In this document: piece by piece, positions 26,732 to 36,265 of the stretch
How positions within the stretch are numbered: position 1 is the stretch's first letter
Layout of the letters: each line of letters begins with the position of its first letter
Source of the DNA: Gammaproteobacteria bacterium
GTDB lineage: Bacteria; Pseudomonadota; Gammaproteobacteria; SZUA-229
Assembly: GCA_022340645.1 (NCBI GenBank)
Contig: JAJDNP010000147.1
Coordinates: 1 to 46,765, forward strand
DNA: 46,765 bases
Reading direction: 5' to 3'
Translations under genes and position numbers: made by a program
Notes under the pieces: generated by a model
The model's database searches: none
The model's input: the letters and a program-made list of their open reading frames with translations, nothing else
What the model was told of the DNA's origin: nothing

Positions 26732-29260
26732 TCAAAATAACTGTTCAGGTATCGTCGTAGTATCGCCTCCACTCGCCGGCACCTCGACTGTTGCCTCCGT
26801 GTTTACAGTTGGTGCCCTTTCTTTTCTGAATATTTCAAACACCGTGTTGGTATCCTCGTCAGTGGCTGGCAGCCCTGTTTCTGCATTAATTTTCATTGTT
26901 ATCAGGCCTTCCGGGCGCGGCAGTTGCCGTTCAGGCTTCCCTGCCAATGCCACTTTCATAAAATCAATCCAGATTGGCAGTGCCGCCCGGGCCGCCGTCT
27001 CTCTATTGCCCAGAGGCTTTAGCTGGTCAAACCCTATCCAGGTGTTTGCAACCAGGTCGGGATTGTAACCATTAAACCAGGCATCGCGCTGATCATTGGT
27101 GGTTCCTGTTTTACCAGCGATATCTTTTCTGTGCAGCACAAGTGCGCGACGTCCGGTACCGCGTAATATGACATCCTGCAGTATTGAATTCATCAGGAAT
27201 GCCAGGCGAGGCTCCAGTGTGCGTTCCGCCTGCTTGGGTAATTTAGCCAGGGAATTATCTTCGACGATGTCTGAGGACCAGTTTTGTTCAGCAAGAATAC
27301 AGGAAGTACAGGCTACTGCTGGATCTGCCTCGAACAGCGTACTGCCATCGGCGTCTTCAATCCGTTGAATGAAGTAAGGCTCAATTAAATAACCGCCATT
27401 TGCAAATACGGAATAAACCCGAGACATCTGTATTGGACTCAATGCCGCACTGCCCAGCGACAAGGATAAATTATGAGGCAATTCATCACGATTCAGGCCA
27501 AAGTTTTGCGCAAATGATAATGCATGCTCAACACCGATTGAGCGCAGAACGCGTATTGAAACTAAATTTCGAGATTTATATAAGGCCATGCGTAGCCGTG
27601 TAGGCCCATAGGTTTTACCGCTGTAATTTTCTGGTCGCCATTCCCCTTCCAGGGTTTCGTCTTCAAACACTACCGGAGCGTCATTTATCAAACTTGCCGG
27701 TGTATACTTTTCATCCAGTGCTGCCGCATAAATAATTGGTTTGAATCCCGATCCAGCCTGCCGCTTGGCCTGTATCGCACGGTTAAATTTACTATGCACA
27801 AAATCAAAGCCGCCGACTAATGACTGAATTGCGCCGGTATTCGGGTTAATTGACACCAGCGCACCCTGAACCTGCGGGATTTGCGCCAGGCTCCAGCCGC
27901 TGCCAGCATCATGTGCAAGCCAGACCACATCGCCCGGTTTAATCACATCAGATACTTTTTTCAGTTCATCACCAAGGCGATTTACGCTAATGTATTTGCG
28001 TGCCCACTGGATGCCGCTCCATGGAATCCGGACCTGGTTGCCGTCTTTTAACATTGCCGTTGCCGAACGCGGGTCATCTGACGCGGCGTCAGCAGCAGCC
28101 TTATCAGCGGCATGACCGTCTGCCGGAACCTCATCATTAACCGACAAAATCAGTGCTGGCACAAAACGGCCATAATTGCCGTCATTGTTTAACACCGACA
28201 CCAGCTCTGACTGGTTATTGCCCGCAGTGGCCTGATCCGCAGCAGGCTCAGCTTTCTCCGGCTGAAGCGTATGCGCCAGTACTTCGGGATTTATTTCAAC
28301 ATGGCGGATCACGCCGCGATAGCCATGGCGCTTATCGTACGCCACCAGGCCATTCCATATACTGTCATTAGCCGCTTCCTGCAGCCGCTTGTTGATGGTT
28401 GTGTAGACGTTCAGCCCTCTCACATAAGCTTCATCACCAAATTGATTTACAATTTCAGAACGCGCCATTTCATTAACATACGGCGCGTATAGCCCGAGTG
28501 CGCTACTATGGCGTTCCGCTGTCACCGGTGCATTACGCTGCTCATCATATTCAGCGGTATCAATGAACCCCAGCTGGTGCATGCGTGACAACACGTAATT
28601 TCTTCGTATGATTGCGCGCTCTGGATTAATAATAGGGTTATAGGTAGATGGAGCTTTGGGCAAACCGGCTATCATTGCAATTTGCGCCACTGACAGCTCA
28701 TCAAGATCAAGGCCATAATAAATTTGTGCGGCAGCTGCTACACCATAGGATCGATTACCCAGATAAATTTTGTTTAAATACAGCTCCAGTATTTTTTCTT
28801 TATCAAGCTCACGTTCTATTTTCAATGCCAGCAGTATTTCATTTAATTTCCTTAAATAGGTTTTTTCACTGCTTAAATAAAAATTGCGCGCCAGCTGCAT
28901 GGTGATAGTACTTCCCCCCTGGCCGCGCTCGCCGGTCATCACCAGATTAATTGCCGCTCTTATAATTCCCTGATAATCAACACCCGGATGTTCAAAAAAG
29001 CGATCATCTTCGGCAGATAAAAATGCCTGCTGCATCAATAACGGAATTTCTTCAAGTTTTTTTGGCGTTCTTCTTTTCTCACCAAATTCACCCATTAATA
29101 CGCCATCACTGCTATATATACGTAGTGGAACCTGGAGTTGCACGTTACTTAATCCCTCGATTGAGGGCAATTTAGGATTAAGGTAGAAATAGCCGCCGGC
29201 AGTAATGACTGCGGCAAGTGATATCATCACAATGGCGATGATAAAAAGTTTTTTAAACAA
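26732..29260 (-). CDS. mrcA: Penicillin-binding protein 1A (bifunctional)
   Basis: 842 aa. An N-terminal membrane anchor (residues 5-25) is followed by a GT51 transglycosylase domain with catalytic Glu84 in EDDRFFEHPGVD and RGGSTITMQLARN-like GQGGSTITMQLARN. A PBP1A-type OB insert follows; it carries an Ala/Asp-rich low-complexity stretch near residues 375-400. The transpeptidase domain has the active Ser504 in SGFK, SRN and KTGTT. It polymerises and cross-links peptidoglycan. It is divergent from pilM, the arrangement known from Pseudomonas. Confidence 0.95.
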   Translation of the reverse strand: MFKKLFIIAIVMISLAAVITAGGYFYLNPKLPSIEGLSNVQLQVPLRIYSSDGVLMGEFGEKRRTPKKLEEIPLLMQQAFLSAEDDRFFEHPGVDYQGIIRAAINLVMTGERGQGGSTITMQLARNFYLSSEKTYLRKLNEILLALKIERELDKEKILELYLNKIYLGNRSYGVAAAAQIYYGLDLDELSVAQIAMIAGLPKAPSTYNPIINPERAIIRRNYVLSRMHQLGFIDTAEYDEQRNAPVTAERHSSALGLYAPYVNEMARSEIVNQFGDEAYVRGLNVYTTINKRLQEAANDSIWNGLVAYDKRHGYRGVIRHVEINPEVLAHTLQPEKAEPAADQATAGNNQSELVSVLNNDGNYGRFVPALILSVNDEVPADGHAADKAAADAASDDPRSATAMLKDGNQVRIPWSGIQWARKYISVNRLGDELKKVSDVIKPGDVVWLAHDAGSGWSLAQIPQVQGALVSINPNTGAIQSLVGGFDFVHSKFNRAIQAKRQAGSGFKPIIYAAALDEKYTPASLINDAPVVFEDETLEGEWRPENYSGKTYGPTRLRMALYKSRNLVSIRVLRSIGVEHALSFAQNFGLNRDELPHNLSLSLGSAALSPIQMSRVYSVFANGGYLIEPYFIQRIEDADGSTLFEADPAVACTSCILAEQNWSSDIVEDNSLAKLPKQAERTLEPRLAFLMNSILQDVILRGTGRRALVLHRKDIAGKTGTTNDQRDAWFNGYNPDLVANTWIGFDQLKPLGNRETAARAALPIWIDFMKVALAGKPERQLPRPEGLITMKINAETGLPATDEDTNTVFEIFRKERAPTVNTEATVEVPASGGDTTTIPEQLF

Positions 29261-29444
29261 AATGCTCTACCCCAGGCCTGCGAAAAGGAAGTGTTAAAGT
29301 AGCAAAGTATAGTGGTTTAATATCAAGTTTTCGACATTGTTATAAAACATCTGGCATTTTTCCATACTTAGCTCTAATATTTGAAAAAAAATATATAAAA
29401 TATTCTATAAATAGCTTCAAAATATACAGATTAAGGGGAAAAGT

Positions 29445-30506
29445 TTGGGCCTGCTAAAGCACAAAAAACCAGCAGTATTGGGTTTGGATATCAGCTCGAC
29501 GTCGGTAAAATTACTTGAACTGGTTCAGGACGGTGATAATTACCGGGTACAAAGTCTTGCCATCGAGCCATTGCCCGATAATGCCGTTGTTGATAAAAAC
29601 ATTCAGGATGTCGATGCAGTCGGCGAGACCATTCAAAAAGCCGTTACGCGTTCCGGCACTAAAACCAGGAATGCTGCGGTTGCAGTATCAGGCTCTGCTG
29701 TCATTACAAAAATCATCAATATGCCAAAGGATTTGACTGATAGCGAGCTTGAAATCCAGATTGAAATGGAGGCCGACAAGTATATTCCTTACCCCCTGGA
29801 AGAAATTAATCTGGATTTCGAAGTGATAGGTGAGTCTGAGACCAATCCGGATACAGTCGAGGTTCTGCTTGCTGCTTCACGAAGTGAAAATATCGAACTG
29901 CGTTCCGCTGCGCTCTCTCTTGGCGGTTTGACACCGAAAATTGTCGACGTAGAAGCTTATACAATTGAAAACTCATCTAAACTGATCGCACACCAGATAG
30001 ACAATGACAGCACGGACAAAATTATTGCGGTAATTGATATCGGCGCCACAATGACAAGCCTCAATGTGCTTAAAAATCATCGCCTTATTTATTCCCGAGA
30101 GCAGAGTTTTGGTGGTAAACAGTTAACTGAAGAAATTATGCGTCGTTACGGGCTGGCCTATGAAGAAGCAGGACGCCTGAAGAAAGAAGGTGGTTTGCCT
30201 GACAATTACATTGATGAGGTACTTGATCCATTCAAGGAAACTATCGCACAGCAGGTGAGCCGTTTTCTACAGTTCTTTTATACTTCAGGGCAACACAATA
30301 CGGTCGATTTGATTGCACTGGCCGGCGGCTGCGCTTCAATTCCGGGCATTGATGAACTGGTTGAATCTCAACTTGATACGCCGACAGTTGTCGCAAATCC
30401 ATTTGCACAGATGTCACTGGCATCAAAAGTGAACCCCCAGTCGCTGAGCAGCAATGCACCGTCGTTAATGATCGCCTGCGGCCTTGCCATGAGGAGCTTC
30501 GACTAA
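29445..30506 (+). CDS. pilM: Type IV pilus inner-membrane platform protein PilM
   Basis: 353 aa from a TTG start, supported by AAGGGG 6 bp upstream and by the family start (GLLKHKKPAVLGLDISSTSVK). It is an actin-like cytoplasmic protein with two nucleotide-binding segments, LGLDISSTSVKLLEL and IDIGATMTSLNVL. The distal motif ALAGGCASIPG is also present. PilM binds the PilN N-terminal tail and links the periplasmic alignment complex to the motor. It starts the pilMNOPQ operon; pilN begins at the last base of its stop codon. The non-ATG start may limit its level relative to the others. Confidence 0.96.
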   Translation: MGLLKHKKPAVLGLDISSTSVKLLELVQDGDNYRVQSLAIEPLPDNAVVDKNIQDVDAVGETIQKAVTRSGTKTRNAAVAVSGSAVITKIINMPKDLTDSELEIQIEMEADKYIPYPLEEINLDFEVIGESETNPDTVEVLLAASRSENIELRSAALSLGGLTPKIVDVEAYTIENSSKLIAHQIDNDSTDKIIAVIDIGATMTSLNVLKNHRLIYSREQSFGGKQLTEEIMRRYGLAYEEAGRLKKEGGLPDNYIDEVLDPFKETIAQQVSRFLQFFYTSGQHNTVDLIALAGGCASIPGIDELVESQLDTPTVVANPFAQMSLASKVNPQSLSSNAPSLMIACGLAMRSFD

Positions 30507-31075
30507 TGGCTCATATTAATTTATTACCCTGGCGCGAAGAACTCCGCCAGGAAAAGACACGGCAATTTGTCAGTATAGCTGTATTGTCTATGATACTAAC
30601 CGGCGCCTGTATTTTTCTGGTTCATATGGCGTACAATAACCAGATTGATCACCAGAAGTTTCGCAATACAATGCTGCAGGATGAAATAAAAACACTGGAT
30701 AGCGCTTTAACGGAAATTGCATCACTGGAAGAAACCAAGGCACAACTGCTGGCACGCATGGATATCATACAGTCGCTACAGCAACGCAGGCCGCAAATTG
30801 TACATCTATTTGATGATTTCGTACGCACTGTACCGGAAGGAATTTATTTGACCTCGATTGAACAGCAAGCCAAGCAGCTTACTATTAAAGGTGTAGCAGA
30901 ATCCAACGGCCGTGTTTCTGCTTACATGCGAAATATAGATGCCTCGCCCTGGATGGCGACACCAAAACTGAAAGTGATTGAAAACCGGAAGGGAACTTTA
31001 AGAAGCAGTGACTTTACCTTAACCACATCTCAGACCTTACCCGATGAAAATACTAATGATGTCGGAGACAGCTAA
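30506..31075 (+). CDS. pilN: Type IV pilus assembly protein PilN
   Basis: 189 aa. The start MAHINLLPWREELR contains the conserved PilM-binding INLLPWR tail, followed by one membrane helix (about residues 22-45), a coiled-coil (about 50-90) and a small periplasmic ferredoxin-like domain. It pairs with PilO to form the PilN/PilO heterodimer that connects PilM to PilP and the secretin. pilO starts on the final base of its stop codon, so the genes are translationally coupled. Confidence 0.95.
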   Translation: MAHINLLPWREELRQEKTRQFVSIAVLSMILTGACIFLVHMAYNNQIDHQKFRNTMLQDEIKTLDSALTEIASLEETKAQLLARMDIIQSLQQRRPQIVHLFDDFVRTVPEGIYLTSIEQQAKQLTIKGVAESNGRVSAYMRNIDASPWMATPKLKVIENRKGTLRSSDFTLTTSQTLPDENTNDVGDS

Positions 31076-31695
31076 TGGACCTCTCTGAAATCAAGCTCGA
31101 AGACCTGGATATCAACGATCTTAAACAGATCGGCAGTGCGCCATTACCCGTAAAAATCATCATAATTATAGTACTATGTGCTGTACTGGTGATAGCGGGT
31201 TATTTTCTGGACATCACCAGTCAAAAAGCCGAGCTTGAACAGGCTATCGACAAGGAACAGGAATTACGTCAGGTTTTTTCCGGAAAACAGGCCAAAGCAG
31301 CAAACCTGGAAGCATATAAACAACAGCTTGAAGAAATGCGCGCTTCGTTCGGTGCCTTATTAAGACAATTACCGAATGAAACGGAAATTGAAACATTGTT
31401 AACAGATATTTCACAAACCGGCATTTCGGCAGGCCTGGAAATTGACTATTTCAAACCTGAAGGATTACGTCCCAAAGAGTTTTATTCAGAATATCCGATA
31501 AAACTCAAGGTAACCGGACGTTATCACCAGTTTGCCGAGTTTATCAGTGGGGTTGCAGCCCTGCCGCGAATTGTTACCGTTCAGGATATTATTATAAAAC
31601 CGGCGGATCCAAAAGGTGGTGTGAAATTAACCATGGAGCTGACCGCCGTAACTTATCAGTACCTCGATGAGTCAGCAGGGGAAACTGAACAATGA
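31075..31695 (+). CDS. pilO: Type IV pilus assembly protein PilO
   Basis: 206 aa. A short cytoplasmic tail precedes one helix (VKIIIIIVLCAVLVIAGYFL, about residues 24-43), then a coiled-coil and a periplasmic domain with LLRQLPNETEIETLLTDISQ, typical of PilO. It heterodimerises with PilN in the inner-membrane alignment complex. It overlaps pilP by 4 bp. Confidence 0.95.
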   Translation: MDLSEIKLEDLDINDLKQIGSAPLPVKIIIIIVLCAVLVIAGYFLDITSQKAELEQAIDKEQELRQVFSGKQAKAANLEAYKQQLEEMRASFGALLRQLPNETEIETLLTDISQTGISAGLEIDYFKPEGLRPKEFYSEYPIKLKVTGRYHQFAEFISGVAALPRIVTVQDIIIKPADPKGGVKLTMELTAVTYQYLDESAGETEQ

Positions 31696-32207
31696 CAGCT
31701 TTGAAACGTACAATTATTTGCATCAGTTTGCTGAACCTGGGCGCTTGCAGCCAGGACATATCTGATTTGCAGGCTTTTATTACGCAAACCAAGTCAGCAC
31801 ATGTCGGCAGTGTAAAAGCGATACCGCAATTTACACCCTATGAAAGTTTCAGTTATTCTGCCGGTGATTTACGCGATCCCTTTGTCGCAAAAGCAGATAT
31901 CGACGATGAATCTACTAAAAAAAGTTTACTTAACCCGGACTCATCTCGCCCAAAACAACCACTGGAAGATTTCCCACTGGACTCGCTTAGCATGGTTGGC
32001 CTGATTGAACAGGACGAACAACAGTGGGGCTTGATTAAAGACCCGCAGAATGTAGTGCATCGTGTTCTGGTCGGCGATTACATGGGACAAAACGAAGGCC
32101 GCATCAGCAATATCACTGAATCTTCTATTTCTCTCGTAGAGATTGTTCCTGACGGTATTGGCGGCTATATCGAACAGGACGCCTCAATCGCTATGAGTGG
32201 CGAATGA
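31692..32207 (+). CDS. pilP: Type IV pilus lipoprotein PilP
   Basis: 171 aa. A lipobox LGAC places the lipidated cysteine at residue 19. A flexible segment follows, then the PilP HR domain in the C-terminal half (DFPLDSLSMVGLIEQDEQQWGLI... GDYMGQNEGRI). It is anchored in the inner membrane and binds the PilQ secretin N-domains. pilQ overlaps the end of this gene by 11 bp if the first ATG is used. Confidence 0.94.
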   Translation: MTALKRTIICISLLNLGACSQDISDLQAFITQTKSAHVGSVKAIPQFTPYESFSYSAGDLRDPFVAKADIDDESTKKSLLNPDSSRPKQPLEDFPLDSLSMVGLIEQDEQQWGLIKDPQNVVHRVLVGDYMGQNEGRISNITESSISLVEIVPDGIGGYIEQDASIAMSGE

Positions 32208-34482
32208 TGTTGCAAATAAAAATGGCAAGTGTATGGTGAGAAACATGTTAACAATAACAACAAATCAAGCGGATGTAAGAAGCATGAAACTTTCGACCCC
32301 GAGCAATTATCTTATGAGGACTTTTACACTGCTGTGTTTATTCTGCCTGCTTGTGATGACTAGTTCGGTCTGGGCACAGCAACAATCACCATCTAACGTT
32401 ATCCAGGACATTCAGTATTCCACCCTGCCGGGCAACCGTGTCCAGATAAACATTGGATTAAGTCAACATGCAGTAAAACCATTAAGTTTTACCATAAATG
32501 ATCCGGCACGTATTGCTTTTGACTTTGACAATACCGGCAGCAAGCTGCCAAAAAGACCTCAGCCTATCGGCATTGGTATTGCGCAATCTGTCACAACCAT
32601 TTCAACAAAAAGCAAGACACGTGTGATCCTGAATTTATCCGAAGTTGTACCCTACCAGGTTACTACACAGGGCAATAATGTATTAATAACCCTGGATAGC
32701 GAAGCCACTGGCGCTGCGTTTGAAGACATCAGCACCCCCGTTGGCGCTGTTGCGGGTAAACCTCGTTTCTCTGACACCATACGCGGTATAGATAATATAG
32801 ATTTCCGTCGCGGGGAACAGGGCGAAGGTCGCGTTGTGATTCACCTGACTGAACCCAATATTCCCGTTGATATCAGCGAAGAATTTGGCAAAGTAGTAGT
32901 AAGGTTTATTGGTATCAAGTTGCCGGAGAGATTACGTGAAACGCTGGACGTTCTCGACTTTGCAACTCCTGTGAAATCCATTAGCAGTTTCGAAGAAGAT
33001 GACAAGGTTAGAATTGAAATAGAGCCGGTAAACAGCAATTTTGAACATGTTGCTTATCAGGCCAATAACATCTTCACCATAGAATTGAAACCAATCAGTA
33101 AAGAAGAGCTGGAAGAAGTTAAAAAGGAAAAATTTGGGTATACCGGGGAACGCCTGTCGCTTAATTTCCAGGACATCCCGGTACGCGCGGTCTTGCAATT
33201 AATTGCGGATTTTACCAGTCTTAACGTGGTCGTCAGCGATTCCGTCGATGGCAACCTTACATTGCGCTTGAAGAATGTACCATGGGACCAGGCACTCGAT
33301 ATTATTCTGAAAGCCAAGGGTTTATCTAAACGCGAATCAGGCAACGTTCTGCTAATTGCGCCAAGTGAAGAAATTGCTGCCCAGGAAAAAATTGACCTTG
33401 AAGCGCAACAATCTATTACTGAACTGGCTCCAATCAGAACGGCCTTCTTCAGCATAAACTTTGCCAAAGTAAGCGAACTTGCAGCACTGTTTTCTGGTGA
33501 ATCCGTTGAGGGAGCTGATACTGAGAACGGTGCCGGCTCGGCAGTTGGAGGCATACTCAGCTCACGCGGCAGCGTCATCGTCGACCAGCGTACCAATACC
33601 TTGATTGTAAAAGACACTGAAGATGTCATCTCCGAGATTCGCCGCACCCTGAAAAAACTGGATATTCCAATTCGCCAGGTAATGATTTCATCACGCATCG
33701 TTATCGCTACCGATGAGTTCACCCGGGAACTGGGTTCGCGCTTTGGCGTTACCAGCACATCCGTTGACGGAAATAACTTTGGCGCTACCACGGGTACGTT
33801 TGCAGGCGCTGATACTATTGCATCCAGTGGTATCAATAATATTGCCACCGGAGGCGGGCCAAAACCCTTTACAATTCCAAGTGGTGTCGATGCCGCTGAC
33901 CGCCTGAATGTCAACCTGGCAACTTCAGGCGCCGCTGCCGGCAGCCTGGCATTTGCAGTACTAACGGGTAGCACGCTCATTGACCTGGAAATTTCAGCAT
34001 TACAGGCAGAAAATGAAGGTGAGGTCATTTCAAGTCCGCGTGTCGTTACTGCAGACAGACATTCGGCCAATATTGAACAGGGCGTGGAAATCCCCTATCT
34101 AACGGCATCATCCAGCGGTGCTACCACGGTTGAATTCAAAAAAGCTGTATTAAGCATTGAAGTCACACCGCAAATCACGCCTGATGACCGGGTCATTATG
34201 GACCTGAGGGTCAACAACGACACTGTTGGCGATATTTTCTCTGGTATTCCCAGTATCGATACACGCGAAGTTAATACACAGGTTCTGGTGAATAATGGAG
34301 ATACCGTGGTATTAGGCGGTATTTATGAACAGGTAACACGTGATGAAACAGATAAAGTGCCTTTCCTCGGTGATATCCCGTTGATTGGCTATTTGTTCAG
34401 ACACACCCTGAAAAGTGATGAAAGACGCGAGTTGCTTGTCTTTGTAACTCCTAAAATTCTCAAGGATGCGCTTTCACTCTAG
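32197..34482 (+). CDS. pilQ: Type IV pilus secretin PilQ
   Basis: 761 aa if started at the first ATG. The signal peptide sits only at about residues 40-61 (TLLCLFCLLVMTSSVWAQ), so Met30 (32284) is a likelier start, giving 732 aa. In order: two AMIN domains (about 65-300), an STN/N0 domain (SLNFQDIPVRAVLQLIADFT), a secretin N1 domain and the C-terminal secretin (VISSPRVVT, VLGGIYEQ, FLGDIPLIGYLFR). It forms the outer-membrane ring through which the pilus passes. It ends the pil operon; a strong hairpin separates it from aroK. Confidence 0.96.
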   Translation: MANDVANKNGKCMVRNMLTITTNQADVRSMKLSTPSNYLMRTFTLLCLFCLLVMTSSVWAQQQSPSNVIQDIQYSTLPGNRVQINIGLSQHAVKPLSFTINDPARIAFDFDNTGSKLPKRPQPIGIGIAQSVTTISTKSKTRVILNLSEVVPYQVTTQGNNVLITLDSEATGAAFEDISTPVGAVAGKPRFSDTIRGIDNIDFRRGEQGEGRVVIHLTEPNIPVDISEEFGKVVVRFIGIKLPERLRETLDVLDFATPVKSISSFEEDDKVRIEIEPVNSNFEHVAYQANNIFTIELKPISKEELEEVKKEKFGYTGERLSLNFQDIPVRAVLQLIADFTSLNVVVSDSVDGNLTLRLKNVPWDQALDIILKAKGLSKRESGNVLLIAPSEEIAAQEKIDLEAQQSITELAPIRTAFFSINFAKVSELAALFSGESVEGADTENGAGSAVGGILSSRGSVIVDQRTNTLIVKDTEDVISEIRRTLKKLDIPIRQVMISSRIVIATDEFTRELGSRFGVTSTSVDGNNFGATTGTFAGADTIASSGINNIATGGGPKPFTIPSGVDAADRLNVNLATSGAAAGSLAFAVLTGSTLIDLEISALQAENEGEVISSPRVVTADRHSANIEQGVEIPYLTASSSGATTVEFKKAVLSIEVTPQITPDDRVIMDLRVNNDTVGDIFSGIPSIDTREVNTQVLVNNGDTVVLGGIYEQVTRDETDKVPFLGDIPLIGYLFRHTLKSDERRELLVFVTPKILKDALSL

Positions 34483-34582
34483 ATACACCTTAATGAAGTA
34501 AATCAGCGGCAGAAAGGGATGATGGCGACAAGGTTTCGATGAATAATCTGCCGCCTGCAACACCATCATAAATTTGCTATCC

Positions 34583-34622
34583 TAAGCGGCCTGCGCTTTG
34601 CCATATGAAGCGAGGCCGCTTA
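34583..34622 (+). promoter_or_regulatory. Stable hairpin between pilQ and aroK
   Basis: TAAGCGGCCT (34583-34592) pairs with AGGCCGCTTA (34613-34622), continued after a bulge by CGCTT/AAGCG, with the loop holding an in-frame ATG at 34605. No T-run follows, so it is more likely an mRNA processing, stabilising or translation-control structure than a terminator. Confidence 0.5.
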
Positions 34623-34625
34623 TTT

Positions 34626-35156
34626 ATGCATAAACAAAACAATATCTTTTTAATTGGTTTAATGGGTACGGGCAAAACCACGATTGGCCGGCAGCTGTCG
34701 CGTAAATTAAAAATGGAATTTTATGACAGTGACCGAGTCATCGAAAAACACACCGGCGCAGACATTCCCCTTATTTTTGAAAAAGAAGGTGAGCAAGGCT
34801 TTCGAAAACGTGAAGCTGCCATAATCGACGAGCTAACACAAAAGAATAACATCATTCTTGCCACTGGCGGCGGCGCCATACTGAGCGCTGAGAATCGCGC
34901 CCATTTAATGAATCGCGGCACGGTTTTTTACCTGAAAAGCAACCTTAAAACCCTGGTTGAGCGCACCAGTAAAGACAAAAACAGGCCCTTGCTGCATGCA
35001 GGCGAGCCTGCTGAAGTCATCCTGCTGCGTCTGCTGGAACAGCGCGGGCCGCTGTATGAAGAAACCGCTGACTATATAATTGAAACAGCAAACCGCTCGA
35101 TTCAAAGCATAATACAGGCTATTATTAAGCATCTCAAATCGTTACAAAAAAAATAA
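34626..35156 (+). CDS. aroK: Shikimate kinase
   Basis: 176 aa from the ATG at 34626, matching the family length. An in-frame ATG at 34605 lies in the loop of a strong hairpin and would add seven atypical residues. The P-loop is [18 protein letters not shown] and the GGG lid/shikimate motif ATGGGAI follow. It phosphorylates shikimate in aromatic amino acid synthesis. It follows the pil operon and is 4 bp ahead of aroB. Confidence 0.95.
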   Translation: MHKQNNIFLIGLMGTGKTTIGRQLSRKLKMEFYDSDRVIEKHTGADIPLIFEKEGEQGFRKREAAIIDELTQKNNIILATGGGAILSAENRAHLMNRGTVFYLKSNLKTLVERTSKDKNRPLLHAGEPAEVILLRLLEQRGPLYEETADYIIETANRSIQSIIQAIIKHLKSLQKK

Positions 35157-35160
35157 GCAA

Positions 35161-36243
35161 ATGACCACATTGACTGTTGACCTGGGTGAACGTAGCTATC
35201 CTATTTATATAGATGCCGGCCTGCTCGGCCAGGCTGACTTGCTGCAGCAGCATATTCCCGGTGACAGCGCTCTGATTGTCAGCAATGAAACGGTGGCGCC
35301 GCTCTACCTTGAAAAAGTGCAGTCCATGTTATCCGGACTCAGGCACCAGTCCGTCATTCTTCCCGATGGTGAAAAATACAAAAATCTGGAGATATTAAAT
35401 CAGATATACGACGCTTTACTGCGTAATCGATTTGATCGTAATACTACCGTAATCGCCCTGGGCGGCGGCGTCGTTGGTGATATGGCGGGCTTTGCTGCCG
35501 CCAGCTATCAGCGTGGCGTACATTTTATTCAAATACCCACCACGCTACTGTCTCAGGTTGATTCCTCCGTCGGCGGTAAAACTGGCGTTAATCATGCCCT
35601 GGGTAAAAATATGATCGGCGCTTTTTATCAGCCCAGGGCAGTGATTGCGGACACCGACACACTGGATACCCTGCCCGATCGAGAACTGTCCGCAGGCATC
35701 GCTGAAATCATAAAATACGGACTTATTTGCAATAGCGATTTTTTTGCCTGGCTGGAACAAAACATGCAGGCTCTGCTGGAACGAGACAAGAAAGCACTGA
35801 GTTACGCCATCGAAGTTTCATGCCAGACCAAAGCTGATATTGTCGCCGCTGACGAACGTGAAAAAGGGAAACGGGCCCTGCTCAACCTCGGCCACACCTT
35901 CGGCCATGCTATCGAAAATGGTTTGGGTTACGGTGAATGGCTGCACGGTGAAGCGGTTGCCGCCGGCATGTGCATGGCGGCAGTCATGTCCCGAGAAATA
36001 GGCTGGATGAGTGATGACGATGCGCAGCGCACTATCAGGCTTATTGAGCAGGCAAGATTGCCCAGCAAGGCGCCTGCAACAATGTCCACCGAAAAATTCC
36101 TGAATCTTATGTCCGTGGATAAAAAGGTACTCAATGGTGTTATACGCCTGGTGTTGATGAAGGGTATTGGTCAGTCACTGGTAACGTCTGAATACAAACC
36201 AGAAGATCTTAGCAAGGCGATTGCGCTATCACTTGCCAGCTGA
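35161..36243 (+). CDS. aroB: 3-Dehydroquinate synthase
   Basis: 360 aa, full length. The NAD-binding block [19 protein letters not shown], the [19 protein letters not shown] segment and the zinc ligands in GHTFGHAIE and [11 protein letters not shown] are all present. It converts DAHP to 3-dehydroquinate with transient NAD oxidation. It follows aroK by 4 bp; dgt begins after or overlaps its end. The aroK-aroB pair after pilQ is the standard gammaproteobacterial arrangement. Confidence 0.97.
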   Translation: MTTLTVDLGERSYPIYIDAGLLGQADLLQQHIPGDSALIVSNETVAPLYLEKVQSMLSGLRHQSVILPDGEKYKNLEILNQIYDALLRNRFDRNTTVIALGGGVVGDMAGFAAASYQRGVHFIQIPTTLLSQVDSSVGGKTGVNHALGKNMIGAFYQPRAVIADTDTLDTLPDRELSAGIAEIIKYGLICNSDFFAWLEQNMQALLERDKKALSYAIEVSCQTKADIVAADEREKGKRALLNLGHTFGHAIENGLGYGEWLHGEAVAAGMCMAAVMSREIGWMSDDDAQRTIRLIEQARLPSKAPATMSTEKFLNLMSVDKKVLNGVIRLVLMKGIGQSLVTSEYKPEDLSKAIALSLAS

Positions 36244-36265
36244 ACATAATAAAACTACAGCAAGC

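Noticed and set aside
29261-29444. Sigma54 promoter for pilM (TGGCATTTTTCCAT)
   Set aside because: The spacing and the GC element do not match TGGCAC-N5-TTGC. A TTGAAA (29381) with a TATAAA (29406) is a possible but poorly spaced sigma70 promoter.
33057-34070. 337-aa minus-strand ORF opposite pilQ
   Set aside because: Fully inside pilQ on the other strand; low-complexity Ser/Thr/Ala composition with no domain. A shadow ORF.
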